A stretch of DNA of 64,000 bases. It comes from Clostridiales bacterium. Lineage in GTDB: Bacteria > Bacillota > Clostridia > Peptostreptococcales > Anaerovoracaceae. The stretch is taken from the NCBI GenBank assembly GCA_015243575.1, contig CP042469.1, positions 1 through 64,000 on the forward strand, in the 5' to 3' direction. A program made the translations under genes and the position numbers. The notes beneath the pieces were generated by a model. That model saw nothing but the letters and a program-made list of their open reading frames with translations, was not told the DNA's origin and did not search any database. The stretch's first letter is position 1; each line of letters starts with the position of its first letter. Shown one piece after another: positions 33,525-43,300 of this stretch.

Positions 33525-34295
33525 ATGAAGATAGAAAAACGCAGAGCGAATAAAAAACAAAATCGGGACAGGCATATCTCAGAGTCGTTCCATGTGGCAG
33601 CGATATTGGCAATTTCAGGCGGTTATATGGATGCTTATACCTATCTTGTCAGGGGTGAGGTCTTTGCAAATGCCCAGACGGGAAATATCGTTCTGCTCGG
33701 GATCAAAATAATGGATGGCAAAATTGCAGAGGCTGCAAATTATCTGATCCCAATTATGGCATTTGCTGTGGGAATTTTAATGGCAGAGCTGATTCGGAAT
33801 AAAGACAGCCTATTTCAGAGAGCCGACTGGAGGCAGATTGTACTTATCATTGAAATTTCAGCCCTGATCATTGCAGCATTTCTTCCTGTCGGTTCCATGG
33901 ACACTCCCGCAAACACATTGATCTCCTTTGTCAGCGCGCTGCAAATGGGGAGCTTTCGGTATGTAAACGGAAATGCTTTTGTGTCAACAATGTGCACCGG
34001 CAACCTGAGGAGCGGTACACAATGCTTGTATCATCATGTGTTCAAAGGGGATAAAGCCATGAGAACCAGATGGATGCATTATTACGGAATCATATTCTTT
34101 TTCATTGCCGGAGCTGCAATGGGGGCATGGGCTACGCATCAACTCTCTGACGGAATTTCCATTGGCAATTGGTACGCAGCGCAATTCTCAGGACAGGTGA
34201 TCTTGGGAAGTTGTCTGTTGCTTGCAGTGGCCGTTTGGCGGGTGAGGGAGAGGAAGGGACAAAACCAAAGAATGAAAAATAGAAAACGGATGTAA
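33525..34295 (+). CDS. YoaK/DUF1275 family membrane protein
   Basis: 256 residues, six membrane segments. The signature G-G-Y-M-D-A-Y-T-Y-L and A-N-A-Q-T-G-N-I-V-L-L-G near the N-terminus, and V-S-T-M-C-T-G-N-L-R-S-G in the second half, are typical DUF1275 repeats. Transport function is suspected but unknown. It lies 33 bp after the MocR gene and probably shares its transcript. Confidence 0.88.
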   Translation: MKIEKRRANKKQNRDRHISESFHVAAILAISGGYMDAYTYLVRGEVFANAQTGNIVLLGIKIMDGKIAEAANYLIPIMAFAVGILMAELIRNKDSLFQRADWRQIVLIIEISALIIAAFLPVGSMDTPANTLISFVSALQMGSFRYVNGNAFVSTMCTGNLRSGTQCLYHHVFKGDKAMRTRWMHYYGIIFFFIAGAAMGAWATHQLSDGISIGNWYAAQFSGQVILGSCLLLAVAVWRVRERKGQNQRMKNRKRM

Positions 34296-34299
34296 AAGA

Positions 34300-34327
34300 A
34301 ACAAGGAATGAGCGGTCATTCCTTGTT
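34300..34327. terminator. Bidirectional terminator between convergent genes
   Basis: AACAAGGAATGA with TCATTCCTTGTT (12-bp perfect stem, loop GCGG). The right arm includes the last codons and stop of the GH3 gene. On the minus strand TTCTTTT follows. Confidence 0.8.
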
Positions 34328-36922
34328 CAGCAGTTTCCAAAGCCCTCTGATGTTATGCCCGTTGAGCAAATCAAGAATGCCTTCCATCATGCGCTCAGAG
34401 ATGATCTTTTCATCTGAGGCAACGATAGAAAAGAAAGGCATTTCCTTAAAGGTGGCAGCCATCATACCTTCCTGACCTTCTTCTGCTCTTGCCGCCTCTC
34501 GGGCAAGCCGGTCTGCATACCAATTCATAATCTTGCCGATTGCAGTATGGCGGATGTCTTCTATGGTATGCTCCATGGTATATGGTCTTGATACCCGGTT
34601 ATCCCCGATGGGGAGGGTCCTTCCATACAATGCTTCGAACTCCTGGGTTGGAATGATCATTTCATTCTTGGGCAATCGATAGTAAGAAGGTGCTCTTTGG
34701 CGGAGATCTGGCTGTGGCAGATTGGGGCTCCTCATATGTATTTCTGCTGTAAGTGGGCAGCCCTTTGAAGATGGACCAATCAAAATCTGATAGGTACCGC
34801 TGGGGGCATACCAATCCTTGATGAGAGTGTTGTAATATCCGAAAACAGCAGTATCAAGCGCGATGGAAATCTGTTTTGTTTCTCCGGGATTGAGATGGAT
34901 TTTAACGAATTCCTTCAATTCCTTCTTTGGTAAAAAAACCACTTCATTTTCGTGCACAGCAAAGATAAGGACAGTTTCCCGTGCAGCTCGGTTGCCTTGA
35001 TTTGTAACGGAAAATGTCAGGTTCAGCATTTCTCCAAAACGGCAGGTCTTCCGGTCTGTTTCCAGATTGGAATAGGTGAAATCCACATAGGAAAGACCAT
35101 GGCCAAAGGGAAATAATACCGGCCTTTCAGCCTTTTCATAGTAACGGTATCCTACATAGATGCTTTCTCTATGCTCCACAGTAAGTCTTCCGCCGGGAAA
35201 ATAATGGTAGGAAGGGCAATCCTCCAGCTTGAGGGGCCAGGTTTCCGCAAGCTTTCCACAGGGAACCTCGATGCCAAGGAGCAGATTCACTACTGCCTTG
35301 CCCACACCCTCCCCTCCAAGATAAGCAAGAAGCACCGACTTGACCTTTCCAATCCAGGGCAGCTCCATGGGAGCGCCGCCCATAAGGATCACAACAACAT
35401 TGGGGTTACAGGCACTGACTGCTTCAATTAATCGGTTCTGTTCCTCAGGCAGGTGCATATCCGTCCTGTCGAAGCCCTCTGATTCATAACCCTCAGGTAA
35501 TCCGGCAAACAGATACACAATGTCCTTTCCTGCGGCTGCCGCGCAGGCATTCTGGATAAACGCGTCCTGTTCGCTTTGTCTGAAGGTGTTCTCTTTGCTT
35601 CGTTTGTTAGCGCCTTCTTTGATTTGCGTCTGCTTCAAAAAAGAACCTTTTGATTTGTTCCATAGCAAAGAGTACCCCGGAGAATATTCAGCATTCAGGC
35701 CGGATTCCATAAAAGCATCCCAGGGAGTTTCAATCTTGATCGGATTAATCTTTGAGCTTCCTGCCCCTTGATATCGCGGTGTTTTTGCAAAGGCGCCAAT
35801 AACAGCAGCCTTTTGGTTCTTATTTCCCGGAAGTAAATTCTCATCATTTTTTAGCAAGACAGAGGATTGCTCCGCCGCACGAATTGCCAGTTGATGGTGC
35901 TTCTCCAGATCACAACCCCCGTCTGTTTTCTTCTCGGACATACTTCTCAGGATCAGCTCGCTCACTCTTTCTGCTGCCCTGTTCAGGTCTTCTAGAGACA
36001 GTTTCTGATTTTCAGTTGTCGGACTCAGGCCTTCCAGAGACGGTTTCTGATTTTCAGTTGTCTGACTCAGATGCCCTTTTGAAGGCCCCGTTTTCACAAT
36101 AGCAGCTACGAGCTTCCGGTCATTAAAACCTTGGTTCCCAGGCATTTCAATATCGAGTCCTGCCTTGATCCCAAGAACCCTGTCATGTACAGCGCCCCAA
36201 TCAGAGACAACGACGCCGTCAAAACCCCATTCTTCTCTCAGGATATCTGTCATAAGATATTTGTTTTCACTGCAATACGTTCCGTTCAGCCGGTTATAGG
36301 AGCACATAACCGTATATGGTTTCCCCTTTTTTACGGCAATTTCAAAGGCTCTCAGATAGGTCTCCCTTAGGGTTCGTTCATCAACCACCGCATTGACAGA
36401 CATCCTTCTTTTTTCCTGATTGTTGACTGCAAAGTGTTTTAAAGAGGCACCGGTTCCGGTGCTCTGGATTCCCTGTATCATACTAGCTGCAAGTTCACCC
36501 GAAAGAATAGGATCTTCGCTGAAGTATTCAAAATTTCGTCCGCAGAGGGGACTTCTTTTCTGATTGACGCCGGGACCGAGAATAACGGCTACCTCTTCCT
36601 GAACACACTCCTCACCCATGGCTCTCCCCACGCTGCAGGCGAGCTCGCGGTCAAAGCTGCAGGCAAGGGCACTGGCTGTGGGAAAGCAAACAGAAGGAAC
36701 GCTGTCTCCGATTCCTAAATTATCCGTAACGCCGATTTGCTTTCTGAGGCCATGGGGGCCATCCATCATTGTTATGGATGGGAGTCCTAAACGTTCCAGC
36801 TCCTTTAGATTCCAGCAGTCACTGCCGGAGCACAGGCCTGCTTTTTCCGATAGTGTCATCTGCGCAACCAGCTCTTTCGCTTTTTGTCTGTATAAGTTCT
36901 TGTCTGTAATCATTGATTTCAT
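34316..36922 (-). CDS. Glycoside hydrolase family 3 beta-glucosidase
   Basis: 868 residues; the ATG at 36922 has GGAGG upstream, better than 36934. N-terminal GH3 barrel with D-G-P-H-G-L, K-H-F-A-V-N-N-Q-E, and nucleophile Asp in V-V-S-D-W-G-A-V-H-D (about residue 230); alpha/beta sandwich domain (V-V-V-I-L-M-G-G-A-P-M-E); and fibronectin-III-like C-terminal domain (T-F-S-V-T-N-Q-G-N-R-A). No signal peptide: cytoplasmic. It cleaves beta-glucosides imported by the GPH transporter encoded just upstream. A short in-frame tandem repeat (T-T-E-N-Q-K-x-S-L-E) sits between the first two domains. Confidence 0.94.
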   Translation of the reverse strand: MKSMITDKNLYRQKAKELVAQMTLSEKAGLCSGSDCWNLKELERLGLPSITMMDGPHGLRKQIGVTDNLGIGDSVPSVCFPTASALACSFDRELACSVGRAMGEECVQEEVAVILGPGVNQKRSPLCGRNFEYFSEDPILSGELAASMIQGIQSTGTGASLKHFAVNNQEKRRMSVNAVVDERTLRETYLRAFEIAVKKGKPYTVMCSYNRLNGTYCSENKYLMTDILREEWGFDGVVVSDWGAVHDRVLGIKAGLDIEMPGNQGFNDRKLVAAIVKTGPSKGHLSQTTENQKPSLEGLSPTTENQKLSLEDLNRAAERVSELILRSMSEKKTDGGCDLEKHHQLAIRAAEQSSVLLKNDENLLPGNKNQKAAVIGAFAKTPRYQGAGSSKINPIKIETPWDAFMESGLNAEYSPGYSLLWNKSKGSFLKQTQIKEGANKRSKENTFRQSEQDAFIQNACAAAAGKDIVYLFAGLPEGYESEGFDRTDMHLPEEQNRLIEAVSACNPNVVVILMGGAPMELPWIGKVKSVLLAYLGGEGVGKAVVNLLLGIEVPCGKLAETWPLKLEDCPSYHYFPGGRLTVEHRESIYVGYRYYEKAERPVLFPFGHGLSYVDFTYSNLETDRKTCRFGEMLNLTFSVTNQGNRAARETVLIFAVHENEVVFLPKKELKEFVKIHLNPGETKQISIALDTAVFGYYNTLIKDWYAPSGTYQILIGPSSKGCPLTAEIHMRSPNLPQPDLRQRAPSYYRLPKNEMIIPTQEFEALYGRTLPIGDNRVSRPYTMEHTIEDIRHTAIGKIMNWYADRLAREAARAEEGQEGMMAATFKEMPFFSIVASDEKIISERMMEGILDLLNGHNIRGLWKLLNKE
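35990..36070 (-). repeat. In-frame tandem repeat in the GH3 gene
   Basis: Two copies of a 39-42 bp unit (35990-36031, 36032-36070) encode T-T-E-N-Q-K-P-S-L-E-G-L-S-P and T-T-E-N-Q-K-L-S-L-E-D-L-N-R. A linker expansion, not a domain. Confidence 0.85.
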
Positions 36923-37032
36923 AATAGCCTCCATCCTGGGTCAAAGCCGAACGAAAGAGCAGAATGATGCACTTCGTTTGTTCTCCTTCTGCTCAAAACA
37001 GCGTATTTTCATCCATGAATTTCTCAAAGATT

Positions 37033-38505
37033 CTACTCATTTTTCTGATCCACGTTCATTGTCTTTTTCATGTCGTTAAAGCGGTCTTTACCTAAGGAGA
37101 GTTTTCTAATAAATAATACGGACACAATCAGACAAAGTGCGGGTATAAAGCTCATGAGGAACCGTATTCCGAAGATCGCCGCAGTAGATTGCTGGACAAC
37201 GATATTGCCGGAGCTTTCCGCATAGCCAAACCATCCCAGTGCTGCAGTGACAAACGCAACGATTACGGCAGAGCTGATTTTATAGAGAAGCATGGTAGAA
37301 CCATAGATGATTCCCTCTCTTCGTACACCGGTTTTATGTTCATCCACCTCCACCACATCAGGGAGAATGGAGAAGATCAATACTTGAGAAGCAGACATGC
37401 CAATTCCGATTAGAATCGTGACTGCCACTGTAACCGGAATATTCTCTGCCGGAATGAGCATGCAGGATGCCAGTGGGATCAGGTAGTAGAGAACCGATAT
37501 GATGTATGTTTTTTGCTTGCCAAGCCGATTACTGATGGTTACCCACAAGGGTGTCACGAGTACGGCGGCCACAAGAGGAATGGCCATAAAGATATAGCTC
37601 ATGCTATCGGAGATCTTCAGTACATATTTCATGAAATAAATATAAAGTGCCATGGTGATGTCGAAGGATACCATGTTAAAGATGAAAACACCGAGCACCA
37701 GCCTGAATTCTTTTAGTCTCAGGAGAGACGTTAAATTGCCCCGGATGCTTGCCTGCCGTTCCGAAGGCTTTAACAAAGCCCGCTCCCTCGTGCCGGCAAA
37801 GGCCAGAAGGATACAGATTGCAATGAATAAGGCAAGGATTCTCCCCATTACCGGAAAGCTTTCTGAATACATGCTTTTCCCTGGATAAAACGTATCAACA
37901 ATTAACGTCACTCCCATAGCAGACAATAAGGAACCGACAAAGGAAAACGCCATTTTATATCCAGAGATACTGGTTCTTTCGTCATAGTCCTGTGACAGCT
38001 CCGGTAACAGTGCATTGTAGGGGATTGAGACAAGGGAATACAAGGTGTTGAATAAGAAGCCTGCTATCGTGTAGTAGATGACCAACCTGGTGTTCGTTTG
38101 AAAGGGAACAATCCAGAGGAGCGCAAAGCAGAAGCCAAGCGGAATGGCGCCACCCAGCAGAAACGGTCTTCTCCTACCAAAGCGAGTCCGCGCATGGTCG
38201 GATATGATGCCTATAATCAGATCACTGAAAGCATTCCAAATACGGACAATCATAAAGATGTAGCCTGCCCAAAGGGGTGAAACGCCGGCCACATCGGTAA
38301 GAAAGAACACAAAATAAAAGCCTACCGCACCATAGGCAATGTTGTTGCCCATGTCGCCGACGCCATATGCTAGTTTCTCTCGTTTGGATAAGCGATTCTT
38401 TGGAATCGTACCCTTTCTGTTTGAACTGTTCTTTTGTATATCACACGTTCGGTCTGGACTGTTCTTTCCCATATTACATTCCCCCTGTAAACTGTCTTTT
38501 GGCAT
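37033..38505 (-). CDS. GPH-family sugar:cation symporter
   Basis: 490 residues, twelve membrane segments. Glycoside-pentoside-hexuronide family signs: K-L-A-Y-G-V-G-D-M-G-N-N, S-D-H-A-R-T-R-F-G-R-R-R-P-F-L between segments 2 and 3, and P-Y-N-A-L-L-P-E-L. It carries an unusual basic, S/N-rich N-terminus of about 38 residues. AGGAGGCGAGC precedes the ATG. It lies 110 bp before the GH3 gene on the same strand; together they import and split a beta-glucoside. The divergent AraC-type gene at 38721 is the probable regulator. Confidence 0.92.
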   Translation of the reverse strand: MPKDSLQGECNMGKNSPDRTCDIQKNSSNRKGTIPKNRLSKREKLAYGVGDMGNNIAYGAVGFYFVFFLTDVAGVSPLWAGYIFMIVRIWNAFSDLIIGIISDHARTRFGRRRPFLLGGAIPLGFCFALLWIVPFQTNTRLVIYYTIAGFLFNTLYSLVSIPYNALLPELSQDYDERTSISGYKMAFSFVGSLLSAMGVTLIVDTFYPGKSMYSESFPVMGRILALFIAICILLAFAGTRERALLKPSERQASIRGNLTSLLRLKEFRLVLGVFIFNMVSFDITMALYIYFMKYVLKISDSMSYIFMAIPLVAAVLVTPLWVTISNRLGKQKTYIISVLYYLIPLASCMLIPAENIPVTVAVTILIGIGMSASQVLIFSILPDVVEVDEHKTGVRREGIIYGSTMLLYKISSAVIVAFVTAALGWFGYAESSGNIVVQQSTAAIFGIRFLMSFIPALCLIVSVLFIRKLSLGKDRFNDMKKTMNVDQKNE

Positions 38506-38720
38506 AATGCTCGCCTCCTATGCATCCTATCAGCTTCATTATAGACTCGAACAAGAAAGCGAAATATTATAATTTCCCTATTTATATTATAATTTCTTGA
38601 CATTATCGCAATTTTATTTTTAATATAAACAGAGGATTCACTGATTTCTATAAAATTAGCCAATCGGAAGTGGGCGCAGAATGAATCAGCGTTTCTTAAT
38701 ACAGATCTGGAGGTTTTGCG

Positions 38721-39935
38721 ATGTTATCTTCATATGAACGTGCCATGCTAGAGGCACTCTATGATAGCAACAGAATTCCTTTGTGGATTTTTGACAGTGA
38801 GAGGAACCTGATCAATTGCTTCGTTTCGGGGTTTTCAGCTGATCACAAGGAACTGCTTGCGTCCTATGTTGGCAGCTTGCTGGGTTATGTCAAACGTCCG
38901 CAGCTTGATATTATGTGTTATGGGCAGGAACTGTATTATGTATTCGCCTTGGAACGCCAGCACAAGACCTTTTATCTATTTGGAGGCCCCATGCTGCTAT
39001 CCGGTTTTTATCATGTGATGGAAATGAGGACCCTATCTTTTGCTGAAAAGCTCAGCGCCAAGGACTTGGAATCCATTGTGGATCATCTGCCGGTGGTATC
39101 TCTGGCCTTCTTCCGAGCTTCCCTTCGTATTCTGATGCTTTTGCTGAACGGTCAGGTATCTGATGTGGATGAAATCAGCAGCTTCCCATTTTCAACTCTA
39201 CAAGTTGATGGTACTTTTTTTCATGAGCTTAGTGAAAATTTACAGGATCTACAATTACATACCCCGTATCGTCACGAACTTGCAGTCTTAGACTGTGTGA
39301 AAGAGGGCAATGTGAAAAAACTGGAATTCATCTATAGAACGCTGCCTCAAATCAAATACGGAAATATGTCCAATTATCATAGTCCCATGAAACAGCTTTT
39401 TTACGGAAGTATCGCAAATACCACCCTGATTACCCGGTACGCCATCGAAGGGGGACTGGAAGAGGAGGCTGCATTTACACTGAGTGATGTCTATATCAAA
39501 CAGATGGAGAAGTGCAGAACCCTCTATGAACTGAATCGTTTAAATGAGAAAATGGCGGTGGACTTTACGGAACGGGTTGCAAAGCTCCAGACGCTGAAAA
39601 AACCGGAATATCCGAACGTGATTGCAAGATGCATTGATTTTATCAGTAAAAATATCCATCGTAAAATTACGCTGGAGATGCTGGCCAGGGAGATTCATCT
39701 TACACCCAAATACATCTCCAGCTTGTTTCGCGCGGAAACCGGACAGACCATCACGTCTTTTATCGCACAGCAGAAAATCGAAACCGCCCAGAATCTTCTG
39801 GTCTATTCCAAAGATTCTTTTACTGAAATCAGCAATTCCCTGTCTTATTACTCTCAAAGTCACTTCATCTCCGTATTTAAAAGAAATGTCGGAATGACGC
39901 CGAAGGAATACAGACGCAGATATTCCAAGGGCTAA
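38721..39935 (+). CDS. AraC-family regulator of the beta-glucoside genes
   Basis: 404 residues. The first 290 form a sensor part of the kind seen in clostridial AraC regulators of sugar genes (helical, with W-I-F-D-S-E-R-N-L and L-F-G-G-P-M). The C-terminal 100 residues are the double HTH (I-T-L-E-M-L-A-R-E-I-H-L-T-P-K-Y-I-S-S-L-F and F-T-E-I-S-N-S-L-S-Y-Y-S-Q-S-H-F). GGAGG precedes the ATG. It is transcribed divergently from the GPH/GH3 genes across a 215-bp gap, the usual place for its operator. Confidence 0.88.
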   Translation: MLSSYERAMLEALYDSNRIPLWIFDSERNLINCFVSGFSADHKELLASYVGSLLGYVKRPQLDIMCYGQELYYVFALERQHKTFYLFGGPMLLSGFYHVMEMRTLSFAEKLSAKDLESIVDHLPVVSLAFFRASLRILMLLLNGQVSDVDEISSFPFSTLQVDGTFFHELSENLQDLQLHTPYRHELAVLDCVKEGNVKKLEFIYRTLPQIKYGNMSNYHSPMKQLFYGSIANTTLITRYAIEGGLEEEAAFTLSDVYIKQMEKCRTLYELNRLNEKMAVDFTERVAKLQTLKKPEYPNVIARCIDFISKNIHRKITLEMLAREIHLTPKYISSLFRAETGQTITSFIAQQKIETAQNLLVYSKDSFTEISNSLSYYSQSHFISVFKRNVGMTPKEYRRRYSKG

Positions 39936-40006
39936 CCAGGTTGGAATACCTCAGCAATATAGGGGATTGCATCAGACCATTGGATGATTTTTGCAGCAAT
40001 ATAAAT

Positions 40007-40046
40007 AGCGCATCTGACTTTTTCTCAAAAGAGGGCCAGATGCGCT
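40007..40046. terminator. Hairpin terminator between convergent genes
   Basis: AGCGCATCTG with CAGATGCGCT, 20-base loop. The same hairpin follows the intact aldolase gene at 62377-62416. Here it may serve both the AraC gene (plus) and nifJ read-through (minus). Confidence 0.7.
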
Positions 40047-40125
40047 ACTGTATGGATGACCAATCTGTAATTAGACTCGCTTAATTTGCAGGCGCTCCCC
40101 GATTAGACGGGGAGGGGGGAAGCCA

Positions 40126-40327
40126 TTATGAGATGGATGCTTCGAAGTCTGCGAATATCCACCCCGGGTTCTATGATTGGAACCAGTCCGGCTTCAATGA
40201 TCTGCTTGCCAATCTCGAATTGCTGCGCAACCACATTCTTGGTTCCTTCGCTGTTGGCATCTTTGATCACAGAGCGCATTTTGGTTCCGAATATGTTCTT
40301 TTGAGCAACACGCTTCAGAAGATTGTC
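40126..40327 (-). pseudogene. fda: Fructose-bisphosphate aldolase remnant
   Basis: Only the central part of a class I aldolase remains (codes for G-T-K-M-R-S-V-I-like, then [10 protein letters not shown]) joined to the last five codons (A-S-I-S then stop at 40126) out of frame. The 5-prime third and a 325-bp block before the end are missing. DNA identity to the intact gene at 62497-63384 is high. The old promoter region survives at 40328-40392, directly against the nifJ stop codon. Confidence 0.88.
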
Positions 40328-40397
40328 TTTATTGCTTCTAAAACAATTACATTCCTAAATCAATCGTTCCAAGTTTAAGAAAAATATAACATCCATA

Positions 40398-43300
40398 TCA
40401 GATTTGTGCCAGATTTTTGTAGCTTTCATATCTTTCCTTCGCATCAAGAACAGCCTTATCCATGAGTTCCTTTGCTTTTTCCGGGAAAGCCAGTTCCAGT
40501 GATGCGTAGCGATTCTCGCCTCTGAGAAACTCCTTGATATCACCGGTGGGTTCTTTTGAGTCTAAGACAAATGGATTCTTTCCTTGCTCTTTCAATGCAG
40601 GATTGTAACGATATAAGTGCCAGTATCCTGCCGCTACTGCTTTTTTCATTTCGTCTTGACTCTTGTTCATACCCGATTTCAAGCCATGTTCAATGCAAGG
40701 AGAGTAAGCGATGATGAGAGATGGGCCAGGAAATGCTTCGGCTTCTCTCATTGCCTTGAGGGTCTGGGCCTGGTCACATCCCATTGCAACCTGGGCTACA
40801 TAGATATAGCCGTAGCTGATTGCCATCATTCCCAGATCTTTCTTCTTAATTTTCTTGCCTGCTGCAGCAAACTTGGCAATTGCACCGGTAGCAGTTGACT
40901 TAGATGACTGTCCGCCTGTATTTGAGTAAACTTCCGTATCAAGAACCAACATGTTGATATTCCGTCCTGATGCAAGTACGTGGTCCAGACCGCCGAAACC
41001 GATATCGTAAGCCCATCCGTCCCCGCCGAAAGCCCAGAATGATTTCTTAGTTAGGAATTCCTGGTTCTGGATAACGAATTCTTTCATTTCCTTCTCATCT
41101 TCGTTTTGAGGTACAAACTGGCTCAAGGAGGCAATTAATGCAGCAGCGGCGTCCTTTGACGTAGAGGAATGATCAAATTCCTGGAGGTAGCAAGCTGCCT
41201 GGGATTGAATGGTTTCTACGTTCAGGAGCTGTTCAATTTTCTCGATGAGCTCCTTTTGGATTGCTTCATGACCAAGAAGGAAACCATAGGCATATTCGGC
41301 GTTATCTTCAAAAAGGGACATCGCCCATGCAGGCCCGCAGCCGTTAGCTTTGTTGATTGTATATGGGGTGGCGGGTGTCGATCCACCGTAAGCCGAGGAA
41401 CAGCCAGATGCATTTGTGATAAACATTCTTTCACCAAACAGCTGGGTCGCCAGTTTGATGTACGGCGTTTCTCCGCAGCCTGCACAGGCACCGGAAAATT
41501 CAAAGAGCGGCAGAGCAAACTGGGAAGCTTTTACTGTTTGATCACTGAAAGCATCCTTTTTAATCGTGACTTCATTCACTGCAAAGAGCCAGTGTTCTGC
41601 TTGTTCCAATTGTGATGCCAGCGGTTTCATTTCCAGAGCCTTTTCTTTTGCTGGGCAAACCTGAGCGCAGCTTCCGCATCCGGTACAGTCATATGGAGAT
41701 ACCTGAAGTCTGTATTGATATGCTTCAAGTCCCTTTCCTATGGCTTTTTTCGTCACGAATCCGGACGGTGCGCTGCCGCTTTCTTTTTCTGTGAGAAGAA
41801 CCGGCCTGATGGAAGCATGGGGGCAGACGTAGGAGCACTGGTTACACTGGATGCACTGATCGATCTTCCATTCTGGAACGTCAACAGCGGCGCCTCTTTT
41901 TTCATACTTCGTGGTTCCTGCATGCCATGTACCGTCATTGAGATTGTACTTTCTAATGGTTGAAACCGGAATGCTGTCGCCTTCCTGGCGATTCATCGGA
42001 ATGACGACTTCTCTAATGAAGTCTGGTACATCTGTCCTTTCATTTTCGGTCACATTCAGATTTGCCCACTCTGCTGGAATATTGACTTTACTGAGGGAAT
42101 CAATGCCCCGGTCGATGGAAGCATAGTTCATATCAACAACCTTCTGCCCTTTTTTTGTATAGTAGGTCTTGTATATTGCCTGTTTCATTTCGCTGACCGC
42201 AAGCTCAAGGGGTATGACATCTATCAGCTTGAAAAATGATGCCTGCAGGATTGTGTTGATTCTTCCGCCCAAGCCTAGATCCTTAGCAATGGAGATCGCG
42301 TCAATAACATAAAACTGTGCATTCTTATGTGCGAGCGCTTTCTTCATGGACGAGGGGAGCGCAGCTTCCAGTTCTCTAATTCCTCCGGCAAAATTCAGGA
42401 GGAAGATCCCTCCCGGCTTTAGATCCTTAACCAGATCATATTTATCCACATAAGAAGGATTATGAACCGCCACAAAATTTGCATCACTGACCAAATACGG
42501 AGCACGGATCGGATTTTTTCCAAAGCGCAGGTGGGATTGTGTTAAGCCCCCGGATTTTTTTGAATCATATACAAAATAAGTCTGGATATATTTGTCTGTT
42601 GTTTCCCCGATGATCTTTGTGGAATTTTTATTGGCGCCGACAGTACCGTCTGAACCAAGCCCCCAGATTTTACAGCTGATCAAGTCGTCAGGAAGAATGT
42701 TGATCTCATCCTGAACTGTGAGTGATGAATCAAATACATCGTCGTTAATACCAATTGTGAAATTGTTTTTCGATATCTCAGATTCCAGGTTTTCAAACAC
42801 AGCGACGATCTGTGAGGGAGTCGTATCTTTGGAAGACAAACCATAACGCCCGCCGACAACGCTCATTGGAATATTCTCCTTATAATAAACGGTGCATACA
42901 TCCTGATATAAGGGCTCTCCAAGTCCTCCGGGCTCTTTTGTCCGATCGAGGACAGCAATCTTTTTTACTGTCTTCGGAACTGCAGCAAGGAAATGGGAGC
43001 TTGAGAACGGTCTATACAAGTGAACATTGATGGCACCGACTTTTTTTCCCTTTTTATTCAGGTAGTCGACGGTATCCTTAATGGTATCACTTACTGAACC
43101 CATGGCTATGATGATATGTTCTGCATCGGGAACTCCATAATAGTCGAAAAGTTGATAATTTCTTCCGGTCAGCTTATTAATTTCTCCCATGTAATCTTCT
43201 ACAACTGCAGGAAGCCGTTCTATGTAGTCGTTGCTGGATTCTCTTGATTGGAAGAAGATATCGGGGCTTACAGTGGTGCCACGTGTAGCTGGATGCTCCG

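Larger units (their letters stand above)
39982..40392 (-). repeat. Decayed second copy of the aldolase locus (terminator to promoter)
   Basis: Matches 62351-63495 across the terminator hairpin, the stretch after the stop codon, the middle of the aldolase gene and the promoter region, with two internal deletions (about 325 and 410 bp by comparison). Similarity begins at GGATGATTTT in both copies. Confidence 0.88.

Noticed and set aside
41169-41615. Long open frame on the strand opposite nifJ (148 codons)
   Set aside because: It is a shadow of nifJ codon usage, without ribosome-binding site or recognisable protein features.
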